Below are positions 18,315 through 27,459 of a stretch of DNA of 64,000 nt, piece after piece. This stretch comes from Kangiella spongicola (GTDB taxonomy: Bacteria; Pseudomonadota; Gammaproteobacteria; Enterobacterales; Kangiellaceae). The position numbers were made by a program, and so were the translations under genes. The notes under the pieces are model-generated. The model searched no databases. It was not told the DNA's origin and saw only the letters and a program-made list of their open reading frames with translations. Positions within the stretch are counted from its first letter, which is position 1, and each line of letters starts with the position of its first letter. Location of the stretch: assembly GCF_003194565.2 (NCBI RefSeq), contig NZ_QICH01000003.1:186001-250000 (forward strand), read 5' to 3'.

Positions 18315-19091
18315 TTAAAGGTCTTTTACACTTTTCATGAAGTGTTTGAAGACACCTGGGTTTGCAGCAAGAATGCTTTTCGACTTTTCTTGGTATGGGT
18401 TACCTTTAACATCGCCAACAAAACCTCCAGCTTCTTTGACGATTAGGATGCCCGCAGCTGTGTCCCATTCGCTTAAACCGAATTCCCAGAATCCATCCAG
18501 GCGACCAGCGGCAACATAGGCCAGATCTAAGGAAGCCGACCCTGCGCGACGCATGTCGATACACAGTGGGAAGATGGTTTCAAAGTAAGTCAAATATTCG
18601 GATAAGTTTTGGTTACCGCGGAATGGGAAGCCTGTTGCTAGGACTGAGTTGTCCAATTTTTTCTTATCACTTACGCGGATGCGTGTGTTATTGAGCTGTG
18701 CACCACTGCCGTTAGAAGCCGTGAAGGTTTCGTCTTTAATCGGATCGTAAATCACCGCTGCGAGAGTTTTGTTCTTGTGCTTAACCGCGATTGATATGGC
18801 GAAGTGAGGGATTCCTAACAAGAAGTTAGTTGTGCCATCGATTGGATCAATGATCCAGACTGTGTCGCTTTCGCCATGTTGACCACTTTCTTCCGCTAAA
18901 ATAGCGTGATCAGGATAGCTATACTTAATGGCATCAATAATGATCTCTTCGGCCTGCTTGTCGATATTACTAACGAAGTCGTTAGGGCCTTTACTTTGTG
19001 CAATAATTCGGTCGCGGTTAGCAAAAGCTTTCGCCACAAAATTTCCAGCACGCTCTGCCGCACGCACGGCAATGTTTTTGTACGCATTCAT
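18315..19091 (-). CDS. suhB: Inositol-1-monophosphatase family protein SuhB
   Basis: 258 residues from the chosen ATG. It has the Mg-dependent phosphatase motifs ILAEESG (Glu), WIIDPIDGTTNFL (Asp-Pro-x-Asp-Gly-Thr) and the C-terminal WDTAAGILIVKEAGG. In enterobacteria SuhB also acts in rRNA antitermination. The frame is open 31 codons upstream, but the family normally starts at a sequence like NIAVRAAERAGNFV, so ATG 19091, with GGTGG upstream, is chosen. It is divergent from trmJ, the neighbour it often has in gammaproteobacteria. Confidence 0.94.
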   Translation of the reverse strand: MNAYKNIAVRAAERAGNFVAKAFANRDRIIAQSKGPNDFVSNIDKQAEEIIIDAIKYSYPDHAILAEESGQHGESDTVWIIDPIDGTTNFLLGIPHFAISIAVKHKNKTLAAVIYDPIKDETFTASNGSGAQLNNTRIRVSDKKKLDNSVLATGFPFRGNQNLSEYLTYFETIFPLCIDMRRAGSASLDLAYVAAGRLDGFWEFGLSEWDTAAGILIVKEAGGFVGDVKGNPYQEKSKSILAANPGVFKHFMKSVKDL

Positions 19092-19360
19092 GTTGATACC
19101 ACCAAAGTCAAAGAACAGTCTGTATAGGAAAAATTCGCTATAGAGAATAGGTTGCCCACAAAATTGGGCAAAAATTGAGCGCATTAGCGCTAAACGGTGC
19201 GAATCATAGCAAAAGTATTGGCTATAAAGAAGACTAAATTATTGTTTTTTTCAATATTTCACATTACTAGGAAGATAACTTTGATCATTTAATTGTGGGG
19301 TTATGAGGGGCGCTCTGATAATATAGCTTCTTGTAAATTAGCAACTTATCCAGACACTTA

Positions 19361-20155
19361 GTGAAATCGACACAACTGCATTCTGCACAGCAATTTTTAG
19401 ATCAGATAAAGATTGTACTCTGCCAAACTAGCCACCCAGGCAATATCGGGGCTGCTGCGCGAGCCATGAAAACCATGGGCTTGAAGCATTTGGTGTTAGT
19501 TAATCCTAAGCAATTCCCATCAGAAGAAGCGGTTGCGCGTTCTTCTGGCGCTACCGATGTGTTAGAGCAAGCGACAATTGCTTCTAGCCTAGAAGAAGCG
19601 GTAGCAGACTGCCGATTAGTGATTGGCACAAGTTCTCGCAATAGGGCGCTTCCGTGGCCTTTGATTGAGCCACGCGAAATCAGCACTATTATAGAAAAAG
19701 AGCCAACTGCGATGCCTATGGCCATTGTTTTTGGGCGTGAAAGCACTGGTTTACACAATGAAGAGCTTCAACTTTGTCACTATCATGTTAATATTCCGGC
19801 CAATCCGGAGTATATGTCACTAAATTTAGCGGCCGCAGTCCAGGTGATCTGCTATGAGTGCCGGCTTTTAGCGCTCGCTCATGATGAAACTGAGTCTGAT
19901 GCTAACCATGCAAACGATGAACTTGTTAGTGGTGAAAACAAAGCCACGGTGCAGCAGACTGAAGGTTTGTACCGACACTTTGAAAGTGTGATGACAGAAA
20001 CGGGCTTTTTTGATCCTAAAGAACCAAAGTTGTTGCCAGCTCGGTTGCACAGGCTTTTCGCTAAGGCGCAACTTACAGAGGCTGAAGTAAACATTCTGCG
20101 TGGATTTTTAGCTTCAATGACGAAACACATTAAGTACCAGTCAAACAAGCAGTAA
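19361..20155 (+). CDS. trmJ: tRNA (cytidine/uridine-32-2'-O)-methyltransferase
   Basis: 264 residues, SPOUT-class methyltransferase that 2'-O-methylates position 32 of certain tRNAs using S-adenosylmethionine. Trefoil-knot motifs are visible: IVLCQTSHPGNIGAAARAMKTMGL, VFGRESTGLHNEEL and NIPANPEYMSLNLAAAVQVICYE. The start is GTG with only a weak ribosome binding site; no ATG is available before the conserved core. The order suhB (divergent), trmJ, cysE, iscR is common in gammaproteobacteria. Confidence 0.94.
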   Translation: MKSTQLHSAQQFLDQIKIVLCQTSHPGNIGAAARAMKTMGLKHLVLVNPKQFPSEEAVARSSGATDVLEQATIASSLEEAVADCRLVIGTSSRNRALPWPLIEPREISTIIEKEPTAMPMAIVFGRESTGLHNEELQLCHYHVNIPANPEYMSLNLAAAVQVICYECRLLALAHDETESDANHANDELVSGENKATVQQTEGLYRHFESVMTETGFFDPKEPKLLPARLHRLFAKAQLTEAEVNILRGFLASMTKHIKYQSNKQ

Positions 20156-20211
20156 TAGAGCAAGAGTAAGTTTAGTTAATAGTCCAGTTTAACGTAGTAA
20201 CGAGGAGTAAG

Positions 20212-21000
20212 ATGTTTTCTCGAATGAAGGAAGACATTAAAAGTGTTTTTCATCGCGACCCAGCTGCGCGTAACAATTTTGAAGTATTGACCAACTATCC
20301 TGGCTTGCATGCTATCTGGGCACATCGAGTTGCTCATAAATTATGGCGTGCGAACTGGAAGTGGTTAGCTAGGACTTTATCGACTTTGGCTCGCTGGCTA
20401 ACTGGAATCGAGATTCATCCTGGCGCCAAAATTGGGCGACGTTTTTTTATTGACCATGGGATGGGCGTTGTTATTGGTGAAACGGCTGAAATTGGCGACG
20501 ACTGTACACTTTACCATGGTGTCACTTTAGGTGGTACTAGCTGGAGTGAAGGAAAGCGCCACCCGACTTTAGAAAATAATGTAGTTATCGGCGCTGGTGC
20601 AAAAGTTCTAGGCCCGATTACCTTAAGCAGTGGGGCGCGTGTTGGTTCTAATGCTGTAGTGGTCAAAGACGTCCCTGCCGATACCACCATGATAGGTATT
20701 CCTGCGCGCCAAGTATCAGGCAAAAAAGACACTGAGCAGACAGTTTTTGAAGCCTACGGTATCAGCACTCACCAACAAGATCCTATTTCCCAAGCAATTC
20801 GCAGCTTGCATGAACATTCTCGTGCCTTAGAGCAGCAAATGGTGCTTATTGCGTGTGCCTTGAAAAAGCAGGGTATTGATTGCGATGAACTCGACTTGCC
20901 TGACGTAGATTGCGAATCTTTGACACGTTTTGACTCTAAAGATCCCGATGGCGTTTATGATGATGACGAGTCATCCAAGCCTATTGATAAACCCTCCTAA
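20212..21000 (+). CDS. cysE: Serine O-acetyltransferase
   Basis: 262 residues. It makes O-acetylserine from serine and acetyl-CoA, the first step of cysteine synthesis. The left-handed beta-helix hexapeptide repeats are visible: [41 protein letters not shown], with the catalytic His in IDHG and YHGVT. It has the short N-terminal domain typical of the form that accompanies isc genes, and an acidic 60-residue tail after the helix. An ACGAGGAG site precedes the ATG. Cysteine is the sulfur source for IscS, which fits its position before iscR. Confidence 0.95.
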   Translation: MFSRMKEDIKSVFHRDPAARNNFEVLTNYPGLHAIWAHRVAHKLWRANWKWLARTLSTLARWLTGIEIHPGAKIGRRFFIDHGMGVVIGETAEIGDDCTLYHGVTLGGTSWSEGKRHPTLENNVVIGAGAKVLGPITLSSGARVGSNAVVVKDVPADTTMIGIPARQVSGKKDTEQTVFEAYGISTHQQDPISQAIRSLHEHSRALEQQMVLIACALKKQGIDCDELDLPDVDCESLTRFDSKDPDGVYDDDESSKPIDKPS

Positions 21001-21003
21001 AAG

Positions 21004-21041
21004 GTGATTCTCAGGCAGTGAGCACTGTTAATGAGAATCAC
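21004..21041 (+). terminator. Two-part hairpin after cysE
   Basis: A perfect 9-bp outer stem GTGATTCTC / GAGAATCAC encloses a second stem CAGTG / CACTG. It begins four bases after the cysE stop. There is no T-run, so it may be an RNA-processing or stability element rather than a classic terminator. Confidence 0.5.
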
Positions 21042-21050
21042 TAATATTTA

Positions 21051-21073
21051 ACCTACTAAATTACTCGGTATTT
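21051..21073 (+). promoter_or_regulatory. Upstream IscR-type box (distal)
   Basis: The sequence CCTACTAAATTACTCGGTAT repeats the core ACTAAATTACTCGG of the box overlapping the iscR promoter, 130 bp further upstream. It is a candidate second IscR site. Confidence 0.5.
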
Positions 21074-21178
21074 ATACTAATCCAAATGCAGTTAGATATA
21101 AGTAGAAGTAATTAGAAAATATATTCCTTTAGTTTTCAACGAGATAACGCCTATTGTTGGCTAGTGTCTATATTGGTG

Positions 21179-21204
21179 TAAAGTTGACTAAATTACTCGG
21201 GTAT
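21179..21204 (+). promoter_or_regulatory. iscR promoter -35 with type-1 IscR binding site
   Basis: AGTTGACTAAATTACTCGGG followed by TAT matches the type-1 IscR motif known from gammaproteobacterial isc promoters (roughly ATASTTGACTAWWWTASTCGGRTAT, quoted from memory). The TTGACT at 21184-21189 serves as the -35. [2Fe-2S]-IscR binding would repress the operon when clusters are plentiful. Confidence 0.8.
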
Positions 21205-21238
21205 GAGATCATAAAGCCAATCAAGTAAAGGTACTGAT

Positions 21239-21706
21239 ATGAAGTTGAGCACTAAAGGACGCTACGCTGTAACAGCAATGTTAGATCTCGCATTGCATGC
21301 AGGCAAAGGTCCGATAACACTAGCAGAGGTTTCAGGAAGGCAACATATATCCTTGTCTTATCTGGAGCAGTTGTTTTCGCGCTTGCGAAAGGCCAATTTG
21401 GTCGATAGCATCCGCGGGCCTGGTGGTGGTTATGAATTAAAGCGCCCAGCGACACAAATTAGTATTGCAGAGGTTGTATTAGCGGTAAACGAACCCATTA
21501 CTGCAACACGCTGTAATGGTAAAGGCGACTGCCAAGGTGGCGATGTATGTTTATCGCACCAGTTATGGTCCGAGCTAAGCGACCAAATTTATCAGTTTTT
21601 AAGTGGGATAACGCTCGATCATGTTATCCAGCGAGATTTTGTTCAGCAGGTTGCTGAGCGCCAGAACGTACGTTTTCGTGAGGAAGACGTTATAGCATTC
21701 GGCTAA
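21239..21706 (+). CDS. iscR: Fe-S cluster-sensing transcriptional regulator IscR
   Basis: 155 residues, Rrf2 family. It has an N-terminal winged helix (MKLSTKGRYAVTAMLDLALH ... ISLSYLEQLFSRLRKANLVDSIRGPGGGY). The cluster-binding cysteines lie in CNGKGDCQGGDVC (C-x5-C-x5-C), followed by the ligand His in LSHQLW. It controls the isc operon according to Fe-S demand, and its promoter carries a matching box. The ATG follows an AAAGG site. iscS begins 52 bases downstream. Confidence 0.97.
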   Translation: MKLSTKGRYAVTAMLDLALHAGKGPITLAEVSGRQHISLSYLEQLFSRLRKANLVDSIRGPGGGYELKRPATQISIAEVVLAVNEPITATRCNGKGDCQGGDVCLSHQLWSELSDQIYQFLSGITLDHVIQRDFVQQVAERQNVRFREEDVIAFG

Positions 21707-21758
21707 TCAGCGTTTTGGTTATTTTTGAATTGTGCTTTGAAATTTAGCGGAGAAGAGA

Positions 21759-22973
21759 ATGAAATTACCCATCTATCTTGATTACGCAGCAACTACGCCA
21801 GTCGACCCGCGTGTTGCCGAGAAGATGGTTCAATACATGAGTGTTGACGGCATCTACGGTAACCCTGCTTCACGTTCCCACAAATTTGGTTGGGAAGCGG
21901 AAGAGGCTGTGGATGAAGCAAGACAGCATGTGGCGGATTTAATCAACGCAGACCCTCGTGAAATTGTCTGGACATCAGGTGCTACTGAGTCTGATAACTT
22001 GGCCATCAAAGGTGCGGCGCACTTCTATGGCAAGAAAGGCAAACACATTATTACTGTCAAAACTGAGCACAAAGCAGTTTTAGATACGACTCGTCAGTTG
22101 GAGCGTGAAGGTTATGAAGTGACTTACCTTGACGTACAAGAAGACGGTCTGATTGACATGGATGCATTTAAAAATGCATTACGTGACGACACCATCGTTG
22201 TTAGTGTTATGCACGTCAATAACGAAACGGGTGTGGTTCAAGACATTGAAGCTATTGGCGAACTATGTCGTGAACGTAAAATCATTTTCCATGTAGATGC
22301 AGCGCAAAGCGCTGGTAAATTGCCAATCGATGTGGAAAAAACTAAAGTCGATTTAATGTCGATTTCAGGCCACAAAATGTATGGCCCGAAGGGTATTGGT
22401 GTTTTATACGTACGTCGTAAGCCACGCGTGCGCTTAGAAGCACAAATTCATGGTGGTGGTCATGAACGTGGTATGCGTTCAGGAACTTTACCTACTCACC
22501 AAATCGTTGGTATGGGTGAAGCTGCAAGAATTGCTATGGAAGATATGGCAAAAGATAATGAGCGCATCATCAGCTTACGTGAGCGCCTATGGGACGGTGT
22601 TAATGATATGGAAGAAGTGTATCTTAACGGCCACGAAGAGCAGCGAGTAGCAGGCATCATCAATATCAGTTTCAATTTTGTTGAAGGTGAATCTTTGATT
22701 ATGGCGCTAAAAGACTTAGCGGTGTCATCTGGTTCAGCCTGTACATCAGCAAGTTTAGAGCCTTCGTATGTATTGCGTGCGTTAGGACGTGATGATGAGT
22801 TAGCGCACAGTTCTATCCGTTTCAGTATTGGACGCTTTACAACGGAACAAGAAATTGATTACACAATTGAGCAAGTCCGTGAAGGCATAGTGCGTTTACG
22901 TGAACTCTCTCCATTGTGGGACATGTACAAAGAAGGTATCGACCTGTCAAAAGTTGAATGGCAGGCACACTAG
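21759..22973 (+). CDS. iscS: Cysteine desulfurase IscS
   Basis: 404 residues. This PLP enzyme takes sulfur from cysteine and passes it as persulfide to IscU and other acceptors. It has [14 protein letters not shown], the PLP lysine in [18 protein letters not shown], the [12 protein letters not shown] loop and the mobile catalytic-Cys loop [21 protein letters not shown]. The C-terminus ends in the usual IscU-contact tail (SKVEWQAH). A GGAGAAGAG site precedes the ATG. Confidence 0.98.
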   Translation: MKLPIYLDYAATTPVDPRVAEKMVQYMSVDGIYGNPASRSHKFGWEAEEAVDEARQHVADLINADPREIVWTSGATESDNLAIKGAAHFYGKKGKHIITVKTEHKAVLDTTRQLEREGYEVTYLDVQEDGLIDMDAFKNALRDDTIVVSVMHVNNETGVVQDIEAIGELCRERKIIFHVDAAQSAGKLPIDVEKTKVDLMSISGHKMYGPKGIGVLYVRRKPRVRLEAQIHGGGHERGMRSGTLPTHQIVGMGEAARIAMEDMAKDNERIISLRERLWDGVNDMEEVYLNGHEEQRVAGIINISFNFVEGESLIMALKDLAVSSGSACTSASLEPSYVLRALGRDDELAHSSIRFSIGRFTTEQEIDYTIEQVREGIVRLRELSPLWDMYKEGIDLSKVEWQAH

Positions 22974-22992
22974 GTTAGTTGGAGAAATTATT

Positions 22993-23376
22993 ATGGCATA
23001 TAGTGAAAAAGTTATTGATCATTACGAAAACCCGAGAAACGTTGGTTCTTTCGAGAAAGATGATACGACTGTAGGTACTGGCATGGTAGGCGCTCCAGCT
23101 TGTGGAGATGTGATGAAACTACAGATTAAAGTGAACGAGCAAGGCATTATCGAAGATGCTAAGTTCAAAACTTACGGCTGTGGTTCAGCGATTGCTTCAA
23201 GCTCACTAGTAACAGAGTGGGTTAAAGGTAAAACTGTTGATGAAGCGCAAGCTATCAAAAACACTGATATCGCAGAAGAATTGGCTTTACCTCCAGTAAA
23301 GATCCACTGCTCAGTGTTAGCTGAAGATGCGATTAAAGCTGCAGTTAAAGACTTTAAAGAAAGAAGTCAAAAGTAA
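22993..23376 (+). CDS. iscU: Fe-S cluster scaffold protein IscU
   Basis: 127 residues starting MAYSEKVIDHYENPRNVGSF. The three cluster-binding cysteines are in GAPACGDVM, YGCGSAIASSS and KIHCSVLAEDA, with the conserved Asp in CGD. The LPPVK motif recognised by the chaperone HscA is present (ALPPVKIHC). The open frame extends upstream into iscS, but the ATG with a GGAG site and the family length fix the start. Confidence 0.98.
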   Translation: MAYSEKVIDHYENPRNVGSFEKDDTTVGTGMVGAPACGDVMKLQIKVNEQGIIEDAKFKTYGCGSAIASSSLVTEWVKGKTVDEAQAIKNTDIAEELALPPVKIHCSVLAEDAIKAAVKDFKERSQK

Positions 23377-23401
23377 TAGCTCAATAGGTACAGGTTAGAA
23401 T

Positions 23402-23725
23402 ATGGCGATCACATTATCAGATGCAGCAGCAGAACGTGTGAAATCCTTCCTCGCATACCGTGGCAAAGGCCTCGGTGTGCGATTAGGAGTAGCGACCACA
23501 GGTTGCTCAGGCTTAGAGTACGTTTTAGAGTTTGTTGATGAATTAAACGACGAAGATATCCTTTATGAAGATAAAGGCGTAAAAGTTGTCATTGATCCAA
23601 AAAGTCAGCCGTACCTAGAAGGCACCCGCTTAGAGTTTGTAAAGGAAGGTCTTAACGAAGGCTTTGAGTTTGTGAATCCTAATGCGAAGGGTGAGTGTGG
23701 GTGTGGTGAGTCCTTCACTGTATAG
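23402..23725 (+). CDS. iscA: Fe-S cluster assembly/A-type carrier protein IscA
   Basis: 107 residues. The A-type carrier cysteines are seen in [13 protein letters not shown] and at the C-terminus as GECGCGESF. It delivers iron or [2Fe-2S]/[4Fe-4S] clusters to target proteins. It follows iscU by 25 bases and is followed by a 186-base gap that holds a long inverted repeat. Confidence 0.97.
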   Translation: MAITLSDAAAERVKSFLAYRGKGLGVRLGVATTGCSGLEYVLEFVDELNDEDILYEDKGVKVVIDPKSQPYLEGTRLEFVKEGLNEGFEFVNPNAKGECGCGESFTV

Positions 23726-23739
23726 TGATCTAAATTGTC

Positions 23740-23842
23740 AAAATGCTCCATAGCTTTGTTGGAGAAAGTAAAAGAAAATATTCATTTATTATTTATAAAC
23801 TCCGTGTTTCTTTTACTTTTCCGCCGCGCTCTGAAGCATTTT
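23740..23842 (+). other. Long inverted repeat between iscA and hscB
   Basis: Two nested inverted pairs: AAAATGCT (23740-23747) with AGCATTTT (23835-23842), and GAAAGTAAAAGAAA (23764-23777) with TTTCTTTTACTTTT (23807-23820; 13 Watson-Crick pairs plus a G-U). In mRNA this would form a long hairpin between iscRSUA and hscBA-fdx-iscX and could set different levels for the two halves of the operon. Confidence 0.6.
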
Positions 23843-23911
23843 TTCAAATTTAGAAGATCTTAACTAACCGAATAAAAGATCTATTAATTTTGTTCAAACG
23901 AATTAATTACT

Positions 23912-24445
23912 ATGGCAAATGCGCAACAAAATTATTTTGAATTATTCGGCCTAGAGCCGAATTTTTTCATTGATAAAAAAGATTTATCAAGCAAGTTGAA
24001 GCGTTTGCTTCAATCAGCACACCCCGATCGCCATACTCAAGGTGGTAGTCAGCAACAGATGCTGGCTATGCAAAAAACCACTCGCTTAAACGACGCTTTT
24101 GCGGTTTTAAAAGATCCCGTAAAGCGTGCTCAATACTTACTACAGCTAGTAAAAAATATTGATACCACCCAAGACCATACGGTTAACGATGCTGAATTCT
24201 TGATGCAGCAGCTCGAGTTGCGTGAAGAACTCGATACTATTACTAAGCAGAAGAATGCTAGCGAGTTAATGAGCTTTGCCGACAAGATTGAAGCTATGGC
24301 TGAGCAGCAAGAAGCGGAGCTTGGGCGTCTTTTCGAGCATGAGCCTTGGGATTTGGACGCATTAAAAATTTCTATTTATAAGCTACAGTTCTTACACAAA
24401 ACATTGCGTGATATCGAGCTGGCTGAAGACACACTATTAGATTAA
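23912..24445 (+). CDS. hscB: J-domain co-chaperone HscB
   Basis: 177 residues. The N-terminal J domain has the HPD motif (SAHPDRHT) that stimulates HscA ATPase, and NYFELFGLEPNFFIDKKDLS at the start is typical. The C-terminal three-helix domain binds IscU. It lies 10 bases upstream of hscA. Confidence 0.97.
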   Translation: MANAQQNYFELFGLEPNFFIDKKDLSSKLKRLLQSAHPDRHTQGGSQQQMLAMQKTTRLNDAFAVLKDPVKRAQYLLQLVKNIDTTQDHTVNDAEFLMQQLELREELDTITKQKNASELMSFADKIEAMAEQQEAELGRLFEHEPWDLDALKISIYKLQFLHKTLRDIELAEDTLLD

Positions 24446-24455
24446 CTGAGTCATT

Positions 24456-26321
24456 ATGGCATTATTGCAAATTTCGGAACCAGGACAGAGCACTCGAGCC
24501 CACCATCACAGGTTAGCGGCGGGTATCGACCTAGGTACAACCAATTCACTGATAGCTACTGTTAGAAGTGGTGAAGCGGCTACATTGCCCGATCCAGAGG
24601 GCAGGCATACCTTACCTTCAGTCGTTCATTATAAAAGCGATGGAGAGGTTGTCGTTGGCCACGAAGCCAAATCACGCCAAGCCGTTGAGCCTGGAAATGT
24701 TATTAGCTCGATTAAGCGCTTACTCGGTCGTGGTCTTGCCGATATGGACAAGATCAAAGAGTTCAGTGCAAACACTTTAGTTGAGTCAGACAGTGGAATG
24801 CCCGGTGTTGTGCTTAACAATGGTATTCAGAAGAACCCAGTTGAAGTCTCAAGCGATATCCTTAGAGCGCTAGCTAGCCGTGCTGAAGAAGCTCTCGGCG
24901 GCGAATTAGGCGGAGTTGTGATTACCGTTCCGGCTTATTTCGATGAAGCGCAGCGCCAAGCAACAAAAGACTCTGCACAGCTGGCGGGTTTAAAAGTGTT
25001 AAGGCTCTTAAACGAGCCGACGGCTGCTGCGGTGGCTTATGGTTTAGACTCAGGTAGCGAAGGTATTCATGCTATTTATGACTTAGGTGGCGGAACCTTT
25101 GATATTTCGATCCTGCGCTTAGAAAAAGGTGTGTTTGAGGTCTTAGCTACAGGCGGTGACAGTGCGCTTGGTGGCGACGATTTTGACCGTGCCATAGGTC
25201 AATATTTGGTAGAGCAAGCGAAGGTCGATAGCGACGATCGTCGCGCCCATCAGTTGGCGATGATAAAAGCCCGTGAAGTTAAAGAAGCTCTGACCGATAC
25301 AGATTCAGTTGAAGTAAACTTTTTTGATTGGCAGGGTGAAATGAGCCGTGCACAAATTGAAGAAATAATCGCTCCAATCGTTGATAAAACGCTACTTTCT
25401 TGCCGTCGAACTCTAAAAGACGCTGGAGTAAAGGTTGATGAAGTAGATAAGGTTGTTATGGTTGGTGGCTCTACGCGCGTGCCTTTGGTTCGTGAAAAAG
25501 TTGAGCAATATTTTAAAGTACCACCATTAACTGACATCGACCCAGATAAAGTGGTCGCTATCGGCGCTGCGATCCAAGCAAATGTCCTGATCGGTAACAA
25601 ATCAGATGATGATATGTTGCTGCTTGATGTGATTCCATTATCGCTCGGCGTAGAAACAATGGGCGGTCTATGCGAAAAGATTATCCCAAGAAATACACCT
25701 ATTCCAATCGCAAAAGCTCAAGAGTTTACCACCTTCAAAGATGGCCAAACTGCAATGGCGATTCATGTGGTACAGGGTGAACGTGAATTAGTTGAAGACT
25801 GTCGCTCGCTCGCTCGATTTGAGTTACGTGGCATACCGCCGATGGTAGCCGGAGCGGCCAGAATTCGAGTGACATATCAGTTAGATGCCGATGGACTGTT
25901 ACAGGTTATGGCAGAAGAAACGACCAGCGGTGTTAAAACAGATATCACGGTTAAACCATCTTACGGTCTAAACGATGAGCAAATCACAGACATGCTAAAG
26001 AGTTCGTTCAGTCATGCCGAAGGTGATATGGAAGCTCGTATGCTGCGTGAGCAAAAAGTAGAAGCCGCACGCGTCATAGAAGCCGTCTCAGCTGCATTGA
26101 ATGAGAACGGTAAAGAATTACTAAATGATGAAGAATACGCAGCGATTCAATCAGCTCTAGAGCAGCTGAATGAAACTGCGCAAGGGGATAGCGCCAAAGC
26201 TATTGAAGACGCATTAGAGTATGTAGAGAAGAGCACAAATGAATTTGCTAATCGTCGAATGGACGCTAGCATAGCCAAGGCTCTTGTGGGTCACGAAGTT
26301 GACGAAATTGATGAAATATAG
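24456..26321 (+). CDS. hscA: Hsp70-class chaperone HscA
   Basis: 621 residues. This specialised Hsp70 binds the LPPVK motif of IscU and drives cluster release. Nucleotide-binding motifs are [30 protein letters not shown] and [17 protein letters not shown]; the linker and substrate domain begin around [14 protein letters not shown]. The length is that of HscA rather than DnaK, and the long DnaK C-terminal tail is absent. Confidence 0.98.
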   Translation: MALLQISEPGQSTRAHHHRLAAGIDLGTTNSLIATVRSGEAATLPDPEGRHTLPSVVHYKSDGEVVVGHEAKSRQAVEPGNVISSIKRLLGRGLADMDKIKEFSANTLVESDSGMPGVVLNNGIQKNPVEVSSDILRALASRAEEALGGELGGVVITVPAYFDEAQRQATKDSAQLAGLKVLRLLNEPTAAAVAYGLDSGSEGIHAIYDLGGGTFDISILRLEKGVFEVLATGGDSALGGDDFDRAIGQYLVEQAKVDSDDRRAHQLAMIKAREVKEALTDTDSVEVNFFDWQGEMSRAQIEEIIAPIVDKTLLSCRRTLKDAGVKVDEVDKVVMVGGSTRVPLVREKVEQYFKVPPLTDIDPDKVVAIGAAIQANVLIGNKSDDDMLLLDVIPLSLGVETMGGLCEKIIPRNTPIPIAKAQEFTTFKDGQTAMAIHVVQGERELVEDCRSLARFELRGIPPMVAGAARIRVTYQLDADGLLQVMAEETTSGVKTDITVKPSYGLNDEQITDMLKSSFSHAEGDMEARMLREQKVEAARVIEAVSAALNENGKELLNDEEYAAIQSALEQLNETAQGDSAKAIEDALEYVEKSTNEFANRRMDASIAKALVGHEVDEIDEI

Positions 26322-26330
26322 GGTAATTAG

Positions 26331-26669
26331 ATGCCAAAAGTAATATTCTTACCTCATGAAGAGTTGTGTCCGGAAGGGGCAGAAGTTGAAGCCGAAAGTG
26401 GACAGACAGTACTTGATGTGGCCTTAGACAATAAGATCTATATCGAACATGCTTGTGAAATGTCGTGCGCATGTACAACCTGTCACGTAGTTGTCCGTGA
26501 AGGTTTTGACTCGATGGAAGAGAGTGACGAACTGGAAGACGACATGCTTGATAAAGCATGGGGTCTTGAGCCTGAGTCACGCTTGAGCTGCCAAGCAGTT
26601 ATCGAAGACGAAGATCTCGTTGTAGAAATCCCTAAGTACACCATCAACCAAGTCTCAGAGCGTCACTAG
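26331..26669 (+). CDS. fdx: [2Fe-2S] ferredoxin, ISC type
   Basis: 112 residues. The adrenodoxin-type cluster cysteines are in CEMSCACTTCHVVV plus SCQAV. The DELEDDMLDKAWGLEPESRLSC segment is characteristic of Isc ferredoxin, which gives electrons for cluster assembly. It starts nine bases after hscA. Confidence 0.97.
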   Translation: MPKVIFLPHEELCPEGAEVEAESGQTVLDVALDNKIYIEHACEMSCACTTCHVVVREGFDSMEESDELEDDMLDKAWGLEPESRLSCQAVIEDEDLVVEIPKYTINQVSERH

Positions 26670-26693
26670 ACGCTCTTTAGTAGGAGTATAACA

Positions 26694-26894
26694 ATGGGTT
26701 TAAAGTGGACAGACAGTTTGGACATCGCCATTGAGCTTTATGAAAAGTTTCCAGAGCAAGATCCGCTGCGCATAAACTTTGTAGATTTAAGAAATAAAGT
26801 GCTTGAGCTTGAGGATTTTGATGACGATCCAGAGCGTAGCGGTGAGCGCATATTAGAAGCGATCCAAGCTGCATGGATTGAAGAAGCCGAATAG
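26694..26894 (+). CDS. iscX: Small acidic Isc protein IscX
   Basis: 66 residues, very acidic. It matches the IscX/YfhJ family (GLKWTDSLDIAIELYEKFPEQDPL, INFVDLR, DDPERSGERILEAIQAAWIEE). It binds iron and IscS and is thought to modulate desulfurase activity. It is the last gene of the isc operon, with AGTAGGAG before its ATG. Confidence 0.97.
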   Translation: MGLKWTDSLDIAIELYEKFPEQDPLRINFVDLRNKVLELEDFDDDPERSGERILEAIQAAWIEEAE

Positions 26895-26948
26895 TCAGTA
26901 TCTTCAATTACTCGATTACAAAAATACGAAAAAAACCGCGTATAAAGG

Positions 26949-26976
26949 TTGTATTTTCTCAAAAAAGAAGTATTAT
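26949..26976 (+). promoter_or_regulatory. Promoter of the first tRNA-Lys gene
   Basis: TTGTAT and TATTAT spaced by 16 bases, followed by the GC-rich discriminator ACGCG. The second tRNA-Lys gene has the same elements with identical spacing. Such discriminators are typical of stringently controlled stable-RNA promoters. Confidence 0.65.
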
Positions 26977-27026
26977 ACGCGTCTTACCGGAACGGTGAGC
27001 TTGGCTAGAAAGATAGTCAAATCAAT

Positions 27027-27102
27027 GGGTTGCTAGCTCAGTCGGTAGAGCATCTGACTTTTAATCAGGTGGTCACAGGTTCGATTCCTGTGCAACCCAC
27101 CA
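27027..27102 (+). tRNA. tRNA-Lys (anticodon TTT), copy 1
   Basis: 76 bases with a full cloverleaf: acceptor GGGTTGC / GCAACCC, D arm GCTC/GAGC, anticodon loop CTTTTAA with TTT at 27060-27062, T loop TTCGATT and an encoded CCA end. It is identical to the copy 271 bases downstream. Confidence 0.98.
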
Positions 27103-27123
27103 TCTTTATCTCCTCTGGAGAGC

Positions 27124-27157
27124 AAAAACCGCTTAGTGAAAACTTAGCGGTTTTTTT
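27124..27157 (+). terminator. Terminator of tRNA-Lys copy 1
   Basis: A stem CCGCTTAGT / ACTTAGCGG (one T-T mismatch) with a GAAA loop and a run of seven T. The same core is repeated after the second tRNA-Lys. Confidence 0.88.
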
Positions 27158-27232
27158 GTATCCTGAATTTGTGCTTCATAAATCCTGAAGCCTGATTTCA
27201 TAAATTAATTTAAAATTTCTGACTTTAAAGGG

Positions 27233-27260
27233 TTGTGTTTTTAGCTGAAAACGGTATTAT
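27233..27260 (+). promoter_or_regulatory. Promoter of the second tRNA-Lys gene
   Basis: TTGTGT and TATTAT, 16-base spacer, then ACGCGCC. It is nearly the same as the promoter of copy 1. Confidence 0.65.
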
Positions 27261-27297
27261 ACGCGCCATCGAATAAGGCACTGCCTTAAACGGTCTT

Positions 27298-27373
27298 GGG
27301 TTGCTAGCTCAGTCGGTAGAGCATCTGACTTTTAATCAGGTGGTCACAGGTTCGATTCCTGTGCAACCCACCA
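27298..27373 (+). tRNA. tRNA-Lys (anticodon TTT), copy 2
   Basis: Identical over all 76 bases to copy 1, with encoded CCA. Promoter and terminator cores are also shared, while the spacers have diverged, suggesting an older duplication homogenised at the tRNA. Confidence 0.98.
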
Positions 27374-27410
27374 TCTTCTTTTCTAGAGAAAACACTCCTC
27401 TTGAAAATAA

Positions 27411-27444
27411 AAAAGCCGCTTAGTGAAAACTTAGCGGTTTTTTT
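27411..27444. terminator. Terminator of tRNA-Lys copy 2 and of the convergent regulator gene
   Basis: The same CCGCTTAGT / ACTTAGCGG hairpin as after copy 1, with a T-run on the + strand and an A-run on the left side that gives a T-run on the - strand. Confidence 0.85.
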
Positions 27445-27459
27445 GTGCCTGTAATAACT

